Shown here one piece after another: positions 25,378 through 34,574 of a DNA stretch of 64,000 nt (its first letter is position 1; the number at the start of each line of letters is the position of its first letter). The DNA lies in the NCBI GenBank assembly GCA_965277495.1, contig OZ255824.1, positions 1,302,001 to 1,366,000 on the forward strand, written 5' to 3'. The position numbers were made by a program, and so were the translations under genes. Below the pieces are notes generated by a model. The model saw only the letters and a list, made by a program, of their open reading frames with translations. It was not told where the DNA came from and did not search any database. Origin of the DNA: CAHJXG01 sp965277495 (lineage in GTDB: Bacteria; Pseudomonadota; Alphaproteobacteria; Acetobacterales; Acetobacteraceae).

Positions 25378-27573
25378 TCAGTCCTCGTGATCCTCATGCG
25401 TTGCGGCCGCATGGGAATACGACTGGATGCCCCGGACCTCGGTGTAGGCGCTATCCAGCACCAGCTCCAACAGCAGCAACGAGCGTCCGGTCACGACATA
25501 GTCGGTCTCGAACTCGAACTGCTTCGCGTCGGGGTCGCCGTCCTGGTTGGTGTCGATGAAGCACTTCCACGCCAAGCCGCCGGGCACCACAGGTAGCGCG
25601 AACGGCACGCCGTCATGGTACGAGTTCAGGATGACCAGCACCGTCGCGTCCGCGCCGCGGCGCCGGATGCCGGATGCCTGCGCGCGGCCATCCAGCAGGA
25701 TGCCGATGCAGCGCGTGTTCTCATCGTCCCACGCCGCCTGGTCCATCTCCTCGCCGGCCGGCTTCAGCCACGTGACATCCTTGATGCCAAGCTCGTCGTT
25801 CCACTCCGCGGTCAGGAACCGGGACCGGTAGAGGATCGGCAGCCGCCGCCGGAGCGCCGTCAGTTGCGATACGAAGTGGACAAGGTCCTTGCCCTTCTTT
25901 CCGAGGTCCCAATCCAACCAGCTTATCTCGTTGTCCTGGCAATACGCATTGTTGTTGCCGCCCTGGGTGCGGCCGAACTCGTCCCCCGCCAGCAGCATCG
26001 GCGTGCCGCGCGACAGCAACAGCGTCGCCAGCATGTTCTTGATCTGCCGGGTGCGGAGGTCGTTGATGGCGGGATCGTCGGTCGGCCCCTCGGCGCCGCA
26101 GTTCCAGCTCTCGTTGTTGCTGTTGCCGTCGTTGTTGTCTTCGCCGTTCGCCTCGTTGTGCTTCTCGTTATACGAGGCCCAGTCGTTCAGGGTGAACCCG
26201 TCATGCGCCGTCAGGAAATTGACGGACGACCAGGCGGGCCGCCCACGATGGTTGAAGAAGTCGCTGCTGCCGGTGAACCGCGTCGCCAAGTCCTTGATCT
26301 TGCCGGCGTCGCCCTTCCAGTACGCCCGCACGTTGTCGCGGTAGCGGTCGTTCCACTCCGCCCAGCCCGGCGGGAAACCGCCCACCTGGTAGCCGCCGGG
26401 ACCGCAGTCCCAGGGCTCGGTGATCATCTTGACCTGGCTCAGCACCGGATCCTGCGCCACGGCGCGCAGGAACCCGCTTTCCTGGTCGAAGCCATGGCTC
26501 TCGCGGGCCAGGATCGTGCCGAGGTCGAAGCGGAACCCGTCCACGTGCATCTCCGTGACCCAATAGCGCAGGCTGTCCATCACCATCTGGATCACGCGGG
26601 CGTTCGACAGGTTGACCGTGTTCCCGGTGCCGGTGTCGTTGATGTAATAGCGCTTTTGGTCGGGCAACAACCGGTAGTAGCTCGCGTTGTCGATGCCCTT
26701 GAACGACAGCGTCGGCCCCTTCTCGTTGCCCTCACAGGTGTGGTTGTAGACCACGTCCAGGATGACCTCGATCCCGGCGGCATGGAACCGGCTGACCATC
26801 TCCTTGAACTCGGAAAAGGCGAAATCCGGCACCGCGGCATAGCGGCGGCTCGGGGCGAAGAACGATAGGGTCGAATAGCCCCAGTAGTTCACCAGCCCCT
26901 TCTCCACGAGGTAGCTGTCATCGGCGAACATATGGATCGGCAGCAGCTCGACGCTGGTGACGCCGAGGTCGCGGATGTAGCGCACCACCTCCGGCGTCGC
27001 CAGGCCGCGGTAGGTGCCGCGCAGTTCCTCCGGGACGGCCGGGTGCAGCTTGGTGAAGCCCTTGACGTGGGTCTCGTAAAGGACGGTCCGCTCGTACGGC
27101 ACGCGCGGGGCGCGGTCCTCGCCCCAGGTGAATGCCGGGTCGATCACGCGGCCTTTCGGCATGAACGGGGCGCTGTCGCGGTCGTCGAAGGTGGTGTCCT
27201 CCTCGCCCATCTTGTAGCCGAACAGCTCGGGCACCCACTTGATGTGGCCGACAGCCGCCTTGGCGTAGGGGTCCAGCACGAGCTTGTTGGGATTGAACCG
27301 ATGGCCGTTCTCGGGGTCGTAGGGGCCATGCACCCGGTAGCCGTAGACCGTGCCGGGCCGGGCGTCCGGCAGGAAGCCGTGCCAGGTCTCGTTGGTGTAC
27401 TCAGGCAGGGCAACGCGGCCGATCTCGGTCTCGCCACGGTCGTCGAACAGGCACAATTCCACCTTGGTGGCGTTCGCCGAGAAGATGGCGAAATTCACGC
27501 CGAGGCCGGTCCAGGTCGCGCCTTGCGGGAACGGGCGGCCTTCCTCGATGCGTAAGCCGTTGGATTGGGTCAT
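25378..27573 (-). CDS. glgX: Glycogen debranching enzyme
   Basis: The 731-residue protein is a GH13 isoamylase-type debranching enzyme that removes alpha-1,6 side chains from glycogen limit dextrin in the cytoplasm. An N-terminal CBM48-like domain (about 10-110) precedes the barrel. Catalytic residues are Asp350 in GFRFD, Glu386 in ITEPWD and Asp458 in TAHDG, and the GlgX-typical GGNNNAYCQDNE block is present. AAGGTGG lies just upstream of the start. No other glycogen gene is in the window, so it stands apart from its usual glgBCA partners. Confidence 0.95.
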   Translation of the reverse strand: MTQSNGLRIEEGRPFPQGATWTGLGVNFAIFSANATKVELCLFDDRGETEIGRVALPEYTNETWHGFLPDARPGTVYGYRVHGPYDPENGHRFNPNKLVLDPYAKAAVGHIKWVPELFGYKMGEEDTTFDDRDSAPFMPKGRVIDPAFTWGEDRAPRVPYERTVLYETHVKGFTKLHPAVPEELRGTYRGLATPEVVRYIRDLGVTSVELLPIHMFADDSYLVEKGLVNYWGYSTLSFFAPSRRYAAVPDFAFSEFKEMVSRFHAAGIEVILDVVYNHTCEGNEKGPTLSFKGIDNASYYRLLPDQKRYYINDTGTGNTVNLSNARVIQMVMDSLRYWVTEMHVDGFRFDLGTILARESHGFDQESGFLRAVAQDPVLSQVKMITEPWDCGPGGYQVGGFPPGWAEWNDRYRDNVRAYWKGDAGKIKDLATRFTGSSDFFNHRGRPAWSSVNFLTAHDGFTLNDWASYNEKHNEANGEDNNDGNSNNESWNCGAEGPTDDPAINDLRTRQIKNMLATLLLSRGTPMLLAGDEFGRTQGGNNNAYCQDNEISWLDWDLGKKGKDLVHFVSQLTALRRRLPILYRSRFLTAEWNDELGIKDVTWLKPAGEEMDQAAWDDENTRCIGILLDGRAQASGIRRRGADATVLVILNSYHDGVPFALPVVPGGLAWKCFIDTNQDGDPDAKQFEFETDYVVTGRSLLLLELVLDSAYTEVRGIQSYSHAAATHEDHED

Positions 27574-27679
27574 TCGTCCACCTTGGATGGAAAAGGTTTG
27601 AAGCCAGCTTCAAGCGCACGCCGGGCAGAACGGTTGCACTGCAACATCGCGTGCTTGGCCCGCGTGCGCCCCAAAACGG

Positions 27680-29560
27680 TCACAGAGCCGTGTCCGATTG
27701 CACCGGCTCGGCCGCTGGCCGCGGCGCCCGCGTCGCAATTGCCCGCGCCAGCGCGACCAGTTCGCCCAAGGACAGGACGATGGTTTCCTCGTGTCCTTCC
27801 GACCGCAGCGCGGCGAGCATGGGGCTGGCGCCTGCCGCGTGCCATAAGCAGACGACGATCGCGGCATTCGGCATCTGCCGCTCGATCCGCCGCAGCAAAT
27901 AGCGGATGCCGGAAGGGCTGCTGCCCTGTTCCAGCACCGATAGGCAGCACAGACGGGCGCTGGCGAGGTTCGCCTGGTTCGCACGCCCGGCGCCGAGCAT
28001 GGCATTCGACTCACTGCCCGCACCGAACCCGGCGCCGCGCAGCACCTGCATCGCCATCGCGGCGGCGAGGTCGTCGAGCTGCCCGCGTCCAGGGATGCAG
28101 ACGACGGCGCCGTCCGCCTGCCACTCCGGTGCCGGCGCCTGATGGTCCGGCCCGTGCTCGGGCCCGGTCCGCGCCAGGCCGGCGAGCAAGGCCTCGATCT
28201 GCCGATGGATCGCTTCGAGCCGCTCGAACGCCAGGGCGTCGCGCGACAGGTCGGCCTGGGCCAGCGCCAAGCCCTGCATGGCGACAAGGTCGTAGTAGTC
28301 GGCCAGGGAAGTCTCGCCGACCACCCTGCGGGCCTGCGCCGCCAGTTCCTTGGCGTTGCCCTCGAGCGCACGCTGATAAAAGGTTTCCGGTGGGTCGAGC
28401 GGCGGGCGGTCGCCAAGCATCACCTCGAGGAACGCCAGCGGCTCGACGTGACGCCCGATCACGACCAGGCAAACCGTCAGCGGGGTTGAGAGCAGCAGCC
28501 CGACCGGCCCCCACAGGAACGCCCAGAACGCCGCCGAAAGGATGATCGCAATCGGCGAAAGCCCGGTGCTGTGGCCGTATAGCAGCGGCTCGATCACCTG
28601 GGCCACGATCACGTCCGCCAAGACGAACAGCCCGAGCACGATAACCGCCAGCGACCAGCCCGGCGCCACCGCCAGCGCCAGCAACAGCGGCGGCGCCACG
28701 GCGATGAAGGTGCCGATGAACGGCACGAAGCGCATCAGCGCCGCCAGGATGCCCCACAGCACCGGGTTCGGCAGGCCGGCAAGCCACAGCCCGGCAGCGA
28801 TGAAGATGCCGAAGCTCGTGTTCAGGGCCAGTTGGAACAGGAAGAAGCGCGACAGGCGCCGGGCCGCGTCGTTCATCGCCAGGATGGTCCGGTGCAGGTC
28901 CTGCCGTCCGACCAGGCGGACCAGGCGGTCGCGCAGGTCCTCCCGCGAGAGCAGCACGAAGATGACGAACACCACCACGATGCCAAGCGTGGCCAGCGGG
29001 CCGAAAATCGGCGCGACGACCGTGCGGACGATCAGGAAGGCCGACGACGCATCCAGCCCGCCCGCCAACCCTGGCGCAGCGGGAGCGGGGACCACCACGC
29101 TGGCCGGCGTGCTGCCGGGTCCGGCGCTCCCGCCGCCGGCGACGCCCTCGATCATCGATCGGATCGATCCATTGATGCGCTCGAGGAATTCGCCGCCGAT
29201 GGCCAGCGACTTCATCTTCTGCTGGATGGTCGCGCTGTAGCTCGGCAGGCTGGCCGCCAGCGTCGTCGCCTGGCGGCCGACCACCAGGCCGATGCCGCTG
29301 ATGACGATGAAGGCGAGTGCTACGGCGATCAGGACCGCAGGCGCCTTGCCGACGCGGGCGCGCTGCAGCAGCGTCACTGCCGGCGCCAGCACGAAAGCCA
29401 ACAGGACCGCGAGCACGAGCGGCACGAACAGCTCGCGCCCGAAATACAATGCGGCGACGATGACCGCCCCGGCATTCAGGGCCGACAATCCGGTGCGGCC
29501 CGGCGCAAGTGCCGCGGGCTGCCCAACCGCTTCGGGGTGACTTGGACCAGACGCTGACAT
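27680..29560 (-). CDS. AI-2E family transporter with long C-terminal extension
   Basis: The first 375 or so residues are a typical PerM/AI-2E family membrane protein: paired N-terminal helices, a soluble loop with an unusual Gly/Pro/Val-rich insert and the C-terminal helical block with GHSTGLSPI. Members export various small molecules; the name reflects one early member. At 626 residues this protein is much longer than the usual 350-400. The extra 250 residues are soluble, with alternating beta-like and helical segments (for example VVCIPGRGQLDDL and AIVVCLWHAAG) that look like a Rossmann-type domain, function unknown. An AGGAAA sequence supports the start. Confidence 0.87.
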   Translation of the reverse strand: MSASGPSHPEAVGQPAALAPGRTGLSALNAGAVIVAALYFGRELFVPLVLAVLLAFVLAPAVTLLQRARVGKAPAVLIAVALAFIVISGIGLVVGRQATTLAASLPSYSATIQQKMKSLAIGGEFLERINGSIRSMIEGVAGGGSAGPGSTPASVVVPAPAAPGLAGGLDASSAFLIVRTVVAPIFGPLATLGIVVVFVIFVLLSREDLRDRLVRLVGRQDLHRTILAMNDAARRLSRFFLFQLALNTSFGIFIAAGLWLAGLPNPVLWGILAALMRFVPFIGTFIAVAPPLLLALAVAPGWSLAVIVLGLFVLADVIVAQVIEPLLYGHSTGLSPIAIILSAAFWAFLWGPVGLLLSTPLTVCLVVIGRHVEPLAFLEVMLGDRPPLDPPETFYQRALEGNAKELAAQARRVVGETSLADYYDLVAMQGLALAQADLSRDALAFERLEAIHRQIEALLAGLARTGPEHGPDHQAPAPEWQADGAVVCIPGRGQLDDLAAAMAMQVLRGAGFGAGSESNAMLGAGRANQANLASARLCCLSVLEQGSSPSGIRYLLRRIERQMPNAAIVVCLWHAAGASPMLAALRSEGHEETIVLSLGELVALARAIATRAPRPAAEPVQSDTAL

Positions 29561-29679
29561 CGAGGTTTCCTGGCTGGACAGGCGAGGCCAGCGATTCCAT
29601 GTGGATCACCGGAGGTGGCGCCACGCTCGCGCGGCTACTACATCGGGCGGCGAAATCGGCAAAGCGGGAGTCGAGTCAC

Positions 29680-30063
29680 GTGACCAAGATATTGTTGGTT
29701 GAGGATCATGAGGCGCTTTGGGATTTCCTGTCGCGCCGGCTGCGCCGCCACGGCTTCGACGTCGTGCTCGCCCATGACGGCCAGCACGCGCTCGACCAGG
29801 TGAGCGCGGAGCAGCCGGACATCATCCTGCTGGATATGGACCTGCCGATCATGGACGGCTGGACCGTCGCCCGCACCCTGCACGGCGACCCGGCCCGGGC
29901 GTCGATCCCGATCATTGCGTTAACGGCGCACGCCATGGCCGGCGACCGTGCCAAGGCGTTGGCGGCCGGGTGCGACGACTATCATGCGAAACCGGTGAAT
30001 TTCCCCAACCTGCTGACGCAGATCGACGATGCGCTGCTGAAGCGTGAGGAAGCGGCGCCTTAA
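29680..30063 (+). CDS. Single-domain response regulator (CheY-like)
   Basis: Reading from the GTG at 29680 gives 127 residues forming one receiver domain: VEDHE acidic pair, phosphoacceptor Asp in LLDMDLP, ALTAHAM switch region and AKPVN Lys. A GGGAG stretch lies near 29666-29670. The protein is closely related to the regulator at 21921-22286, including the uncommon WDFLSRRL and AAGC.DYH segments, pointing to duplication. It is divergent from the AI-2E gene. No kinase is immediately adjacent. Confidence 0.88.
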   Translation: MTKILLVEDHEALWDFLSRRLRRHGFDVVLAHDGQHALDQVSAEQPDIILLDMDLPIMDGWTVARTLHGDPARASIPIIALTAHAMAGDRAKALAAGCDDYHAKPVNFPNLLTQIDDALLKREEAAP

Positions 30064-30120
30064 CGCGGGCTTTGGCGTTGGGCGGCCTTAATCAGGCCAA
30101 ATCGCGCCGGCCCGTCCGCA

Positions 30121-30501
30121 TCAATGCTTGGTGTCGGTCCAGCTTTCGGCCGGCACGGTTGCGAGGCGGGTCTCCGCAGACGCGAAGATGCCGTTTGGAA
30201 TAAGGTCCATGATCGGCTCCAACTCCGTGAAGGCGACGGCGGAAGAGGCGGTCCCGTCCATCCACTGCACGAACAGGCCCACACGATCGGTCCAGCGGCA
30301 CACGGTGAAGAGCGGCCTGCTTCTGGGTTCGTCCTCGCAGAAGATGAATGCGACCCAGGCCATGCCGGTGTCGGGCTTCAGTTCCACGACCCAGCCGCGG
30401 GGCAGGTTGCCGCGCAATCCGTCAAAAAGGCTGGCTTCGTCCCGCGAAAGCAGCAAGGTGGCGAAGCTAGCGTTTGAGGCGCTGCCGATCTCAGTCAGCA
30501 T
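30121..30501 (-). CDS. Hypothetical protein
   Basis: The 126-residue product (start at ATG 30501, with CTGGAGG a few bases upstream) has no recognised family. It is mixed alpha/beta by composition, with Trp-rich strand-like segments (WVVELKPDTG, WVAFIFCEDE, VGLFVQWMDG) and no signal peptide or membrane helix. It lies among receiver and kinase genes, and a second unknown small protein follows upstream on the same strand, so a role in that signalling island is conceivable but unproven. Confidence 0.6.
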   Translation of the reverse strand: MLTEIGSASNASFATLLLSRDEASLFDGLRGNLPRGWVVELKPDTGMAWVAFIFCEDEPRSRPLFTVCRWTDRVGLFVQWMDGTASSAVAFTELEPIMDLIPNGIFASAETRLATVPAESWTDTKH

Positions 30502-30607
30502 TGCTGTGCCCTCCAGGTGCGTCATGCAATTGCGTGATTAAAGATTTATTACAATACCGTAACTTACTACGGCGGCGTCGGGTGTATGCGCCGGGTTGGG
30601 TTCGGCA

Positions 30608-30895
30608 CTAACGCTCCAGTTCGAGCACCCGCGCCAGCGCTTCCTCGACGCTGGCCAATTCCTGGTCGACGCCGGAAGCCTTGATGATCACCGCGGTGCC
30701 GGCCTGGGTGGCGCTGAGAAACCAGAGCGGGCTCATACGGTCATGTTTGTAGAGTTCGGCCAGTTCGGGATAGTCCTCATGGTCTGTCATAATTGAGATG
30801 CCGAACCCTTTGGGCCGGGCCGCGCTCCACGCCATGATGGTCTCGAGTTGCGACTGGGAGAAGAAGGTGGCTTCGGATCGGCTGGTGATGGCCAT
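30608..30895 (-). CDS. Hypothetical protein
   Basis: The internal ATG at 30895 gives a 95-residue soluble protein with no family recognised. It has a charged helix at the C-terminus (ASVEEALARVLELER) and a His/Asp/Tyr-rich central part (TDHEDYPELAELYKHDR). Codon usage matches neighbouring real genes, which supports it being expressed. It lies 106 bases upstream of the other unknown gene at 30121 on the same strand. Confidence 0.58.
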   Translation of the reverse strand: MAITSRSEATFFSQSQLETIMAWSAARPKGFGISIMTDHEDYPELAELYKHDRMSPLWFLSATQAGTAVIIKASGVDQELASVEEALARVLELER

Positions 30896-31145
30896 GGTCG
30901 CGGGTCTCCGACATGTTAACCCATTGATCACGATCCCGCGAGTTTTTACAAGAAAATAGTGCGGACGCGGCAACTAACATTCGCTGGTTTCAACCGAACC
31001 GCTTCTTCAGCAGCCAGTGGTTGGCGGGCGCACATGGGATAAAGCTAAGCGGGGTGGATGCCGCGTATATGCGCGCGTGAAAGTTGCAAGATGCCGATCG
31101 GCTGTAACTGCTGCCGGTGGCGAGTTCGGCCGCAACGAGCCAGGA

Positions 31146-31520
31146 TTACGAGTTGTGCGCCGTCGAAGGTGGCGCCGAACTGCGTACGAGTTCGATCAAA
31201 TTCCTCAGCCTGAATGGCTTGGCGAGCGACGTTTCACGCGGGTCTGGCGCCCGGCCCTTTAACCGGTCAAGCCGTCCGCTGGCGAAGATGACGTTCAGGT
31301 CCGGCCAACGCGCATGCAGCCAGTCGGCCAGGTCGAGCCCGCTCCGCCCTTCCCCAAGATCGATATCCGTCACCACAAGATGCGGAGCCGGGGCGCCGGC
31401 CAGGCGTTGCATCGCGTCCTCCGCAGTCGCGGCTTCGACCACGTCGTATCCATGTTCCTGCAGGTATTCGACGGCCACGTCGCGGATGATCGCATCATCT
31501 TCGACAAAGATCAGTTGCAT
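31146..31520 (-). CDS. Single-domain response regulator
   Basis: The 124-residue receiver-only protein shows FVEDDAIIRD (acidic pair), TDIDLGEG with the phosphoacceptor Asp, a Ser in FASGR in the switch position and LAKPFR with the conserved Lys. The long FixJ-like or CheY-like output is absent. It is divergent from the PAS kinase at 31671 across a 150-base region, a common arrangement for a cognate pair. No good ribosome binding site was seen; a 10-codon open frame ends 1 base before its start. Confidence 0.86.
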   Translation of the reverse strand: MQLIFVEDDAIIRDVAVEYLQEHGYDVVEAATAEDAMQRLAGAPAPHLVVTDIDLGEGRSGLDLADWLHARWPDLNVIFASGRLDRLKGRAPDPRETSLAKPFRLRNLIELVRSSAPPSTAHNS

Positions 31521-31670
31521 GTTACACTATCCGCACAAACTCATAGCTGTTCATACCTGCCAATTTTGCTAGCGGATGCACCATATTAATGTTCCGGATG
31601 CGACCACACGAAACCGTGTTGTCAACATTTTGCGATTGCAACCAACTTACTCTCAATATATGCAACGGTC
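31521..31670. promoter_or_regulatory. Shared promoter region of divergent regulator and kinase
   Basis: This AT-richer 150-base gap lies between a receiver gene and a PAS kinase pointing away from each other. On the plus strand TTGCGA at 31630-31635 and CAATAT at 31654-31659 (18-base spacer) resemble a sigma-70 promoter and would place the transcript start within about 5 bases of the kinase GTG. On the minus strand no convincing box was found. This is a visual match only. Confidence 0.35.
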
Positions 31671-33392
31671 GTGCCTCAGTTAACGCCCAGCGACGCTGAA
31701 CGAAGACTAAAGCACCTGCGCTACAGGGTGGCGGACCTGAGCGCCGCATCCCCGGCGCTGAATAAAGAACAGGAAGCCAGGCGCGCCGCACGGGCCGAGT
31801 GCGAAGACCAGATACACGCCGTCTTGGGAAGCGCCGTAAACGAGGCGATCCTCACCCTCGATAGCCAAGGGCAGGTGACAAGCTGGAACCCCGGGGCCGA
31901 GCGCATCCTGGGCTGGACCGAGGCCAACATACTCGGCCTCGATAGCGCCGTGCTGTTCACGCCGGCGGAGCGCGAAGCCGGCGAGCCCGCGGCCGAGATG
32001 CAGGAAGCCGCAGCCAAGGGCAATATCAATACCGAGCGCTGGATGCTGCGCCGCGATGGCACCCGATTCTGGGCGACGCAGACGCTGACGCCGTTGCGCG
32101 GAAAGGCCGGCGAGGAGCGCGGCTTCCTCAAGATCGTGCGCGACCGCACTGAACGGCACCTCGCCGAAACGGCCTTGGCGCAGAGCGAGGCGCGGCTGCG
32201 GCAAGTGAACGAAACGCTCGAGGCCGAGGTTACCCAGCGCACCAAGGAGCGTGACCGCACCTGGCAACTCAGCCAGGACCTGCTGATGATCGCCCGCCTC
32301 GACGCCACCTTGGTAGCGGTCAACCCGGCCTGGTCCGCCAGCCTGGGGTGGACCGAGGCCGAGCTGGTCGGACGGTTCGCCTTGGACCTGGTCCATCCTG
32401 ACGACCACGATGCGACCCTTGCCGAAGTGGGCCGCCTTGCGGCGAGGCTGCCGACGCGGGGTTTCCTGAACCGTTACCGGCACCGCGACGGCTCGTGGCG
32501 CTGGTTCGCTTGGACGGCGCTGCCAGACGCCGGGCTGATCTATGCGGCCGGGCGCGACGTCACTGCCGAGCGTGCGGCGAGCGGGGCGCTGCATGTGGCG
32601 GAGGAGCAGTTGCACCAGTCGCAGAAGATGGAGACGATGGGGCAGCTCACCGGCGGCATTGCGCACGACTTCAATAACTTGCTCCAGGGCATCGGCAATA
32701 ACCTCGACATGGTGCTGCACCGTATCGAGCAAGGCCGTCCGGCGGAGGCAGGCCGCTATGTGGAGGCGGCGCACAAGGGGGTGGAGCGAGCGGCGGCGCT
32801 GACGGTCCGACTGTTGGCTTTCGCGCGCCGGCAGCAGATGCAATCCTGCCCGGTTGACCCGGCGGCGCTGATCCTGGGCTTGGCGGAGCTGATAGAGCGC
32901 ACGATGGGACCAAGGATCGAGCTCGCCTGGCGTCTGGAGGACGGCGGCTGGCCTGTGCTATGCGACCCGAGCCGGCTGGAAAGCGGGTTGCTGAACCTCG
33001 CCATCAACGCGCGCGACGCGATGCCCGAGGGTGGGCGGCTGACGGTCGGCGCCCGGAACGTCCGGCTATCAGCCGCGGACGTGGCTGGCCAGGGTGGCGC
33101 GGCGCCGGGCGACTATGTCGAGATCGCCGCTGCCGATACCGGCGCCGGCATGACGCCCGAGGTGCTGGCCCGCGCGTTCGAGCCGTTTTTCACGACCAAG
33201 GCGGTCGGCTACGGCACCGGGTTGGGCCTGTCGCAGTTGCATGGCTTCGTGCGGCAAGCGGATGGCGTCATGCGACTGGAGAGCGCGGTGGGATTTGGCA
33301 CCACGGTGCGGCTATGCTTGCCACGATACAGCCGCGCGCTGCCGCTCGATGCATTGAGCACGATGGAGCCGGGGCAACGCGTCGTTCCTTGA
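31671..33392 (+). CDS. PAS-domain sensor histidine kinase
   Basis: The 573-residue soluble kinase has two PAS domains (about 48-160 and 200-300), then HisKA with His332 in GGIAHDFNN, and HATPase with NARDAMPEGG, DTGAGM and GTGLGLS blocks. No membrane helix was seen, so it senses an internal signal. Its catalytic core closely resembles that of the bacteriophytochrome encoded 1.2 kb downstream. The GTG start has no ribosome binding site, and the nearest promoter candidate would make the messenger nearly leaderless. A receiver gene follows 187 bases downstream and another is divergent. Confidence 0.9.
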   Translation: MPQLTPSDAERRLKHLRYRVADLSAASPALNKEQEARRAARAECEDQIHAVLGSAVNEAILTLDSQGQVTSWNPGAERILGWTEANILGLDSAVLFTPAEREAGEPAAEMQEAAAKGNINTERWMLRRDGTRFWATQTLTPLRGKAGEERGFLKIVRDRTERHLAETALAQSEARLRQVNETLEAEVTQRTKERDRTWQLSQDLLMIARLDATLVAVNPAWSASLGWTEAELVGRFALDLVHPDDHDATLAEVGRLAARLPTRGFLNRYRHRDGSWRWFAWTALPDAGLIYAAGRDVTAERAASGALHVAEEQLHQSQKMETMGQLTGGIAHDFNNLLQGIGNNLDMVLHRIEQGRPAEAGRYVEAAHKGVERAAALTVRLLAFARRQQMQSCPVDPAALILGLAELIERTMGPRIELAWRLEDGGWPVLCDPSRLESGLLNLAINARDAMPEGGRLTVGARNVRLSAADVAGQGGAAPGDYVEIAAADTGAGMTPEVLARAFEPFFTTKAVGYGTGLGLSQLHGFVRQADGVMRLESAVGFGTTVRLCLPRYSRALPLDALSTMEPGQRVVP

Positions 33393-33579
33393 GCGGCGCC
33401 AGGCGACCGCCATCCAAAGTCAGGACAAGTTATGAGATGTTGCCCGAAAAAGTCGCTGGGATCGGGCCGAGTTTGAGCCTGCGAAGATTGTTGCCAGAAA
33501 CATTCGTTTTTTCTTTACTTCTCTGTTAAGATGTCTCAAATATGCGCCTGCGTCCTCGTGATGGCGCTGGGGCAACGAT

Positions 33580-34026
33580 ATGCAAAGCGATCTGCTGCGT
33601 GCCGGGATGCGTGTGCTGCTCGTCGATGATGACGAGCTGATACGGGAGTGTCTGGCTGAACTGCTCATGGACGCCGGATGGCGTGTTGCTGCCTTCGCCA
33701 GCGCCGAGGATGCGCTACGGATCGCCGATGCGATGGGACCGCAGGATATCTTGATCGCTGACCTGTTGCTTGGCCGCGGCATGAACGGCTTGGCTCTGGT
33801 CGCTGCCGCGCGGCGCCGTTGGCCGCTCATGCGTGCCGTGCTGATCAGCGGCGCCGATGTCGCCGATCCCATGCTTGATCCTGGCAACCGGTATCTGCGT
33901 AAGCCTTTTTCAAGCAAGACCTTGATCCAGCTCCTCGCGACGTTAGCCCGGCCCGAGGTTCACGCCACGTCCGTGCAACCATTCGTCGCCTCATGCCACA
34001 GCATGAACGATATGGCGGCACGGTAA
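33580..34026 (+). CDS. Single-domain response regulator
   Basis: The 148-residue protein is a receiver domain with VDDDELIRE acidic residues, the phosphoacceptor Asp in IADLLLG, a Ser in ISGAD and the Lys in LRKPFS, followed by a short tail of about 25 residues without a recognisable output domain. It follows the PAS kinase in the same direction and precedes the phytochrome, so it may take phosphate from either. The intervening DNA upstream (33393-33579) is long enough to carry its own promoter. Confidence 0.87.
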   Translation: MQSDLLRAGMRVLLVDDDELIRECLAELLMDAGWRVAAFASAEDALRIADAMGPQDILIADLLLGRGMNGLALVAAARRRWPLMRAVLISGADVADPMLDPGNRYLRKPFSSKTLIQLLATLARPEVHATSVQPFVASCHSMNDMAAR

Positions 34027-34087
34027 TCGTTACATCAGCGCGCCGCCGCCGCGCAGCCGCATCTGGCGACGGCAATGGAAAAAGCGG

Positions 34088-34303
34088 TCAAGCTCCGGCG
34101 GGCAGGTTATATTCAAACAGCGCGTTTGTGGCCGCGCACGGCGCAGCGTCGAAGGTCGCGTAGGCCAGCCGAATGAAACGAACCGCCTGATCCGGACAGC
34201 CGGCAACAAGCGCCTGATCGGCGAGCTGGGCGAAACGTTGCCCGTCGGAACCGCAAGCCGGATTACTGGCGGCGATGCGCAGCGATAGGATTGACGATTG
34301 CAT
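34088..34303 (-). CDS. Hypothetical small protein
   Basis: Starting at ATG 34303, this frame would encode 71 residues with a helical, TPR-like look (QRFAQLADQALVAGCPDQAVRFIRLAYATFDAA) and three Cys. No family was recognised. It stands opposite to its signalling neighbours, and its composition looks like real protein rather than an antisense shadow. It could be a small unannotated gene or chance. Confidence 0.42.
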   Translation of the reverse strand: MQSSILSLRIAASNPACGSDGQRFAQLADQALVAGCPDQAVRFIRLAYATFDAAPCAATNALFEYNLPAGA

Positions 34304-34574
34304 GGCTCTGTCCACCCGAAGCCGGCCACCATGGCCCGCCATTCTGGACCAGGAATATACATGACAACTGCGCGATAATCCACCTCAGATTATAACGCGG
34401 CACGGCAACGTCCCAGGCGCACTTCAGGCGATTGAGCATTCCGATGCGGTTCACAAACGTTTAAGCTACTTAAAGTGTCGTTTCGTGCACTACATTACAT
34501 CTAGACGATAACGTAATCCAACTTCGGGGGAGAATGGAATTCTACAATATCATGGCAAAACCTCCCGCTCTGGA
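34304..34574. promoter_or_regulatory. Phytochrome upstream region with inverted repeats
   Basis: This AT-rich gap holds a perfect inverted repeat, TTTAAG and CTTAAA at 34460-34474 with a 3-base loop, and further on an ATTAC...GTAAT pair with a TCTAGA palindrome between its arms (about 34492-34515). Either could be a regulator site upstream of the bacteriophytochrome. A GGGGGAG stretch at 34526-34532 resembles a ribosome binding site but is 42 bases from the phytochrome ATG. No known factor can be assigned. Confidence 0.35.

Noticed and set aside
30084..30098. Short GGCCT-TAATC-AGGCC hairpin after the receiver gene
   Set aside because: Only 5 base pairs and no T-run; too weak to call a terminator.
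31017..31262. 81-codon plus-strand frame beside the receiver gene
   Set aside because: Mostly antisense to the receiver gene at 31146; Arg-rich with no support.
31522..31554. Ten-codon frame ending one base before the receiver gene
   Set aside because: Could couple translation, but the length and weak AGG upstream are within chance expectation.
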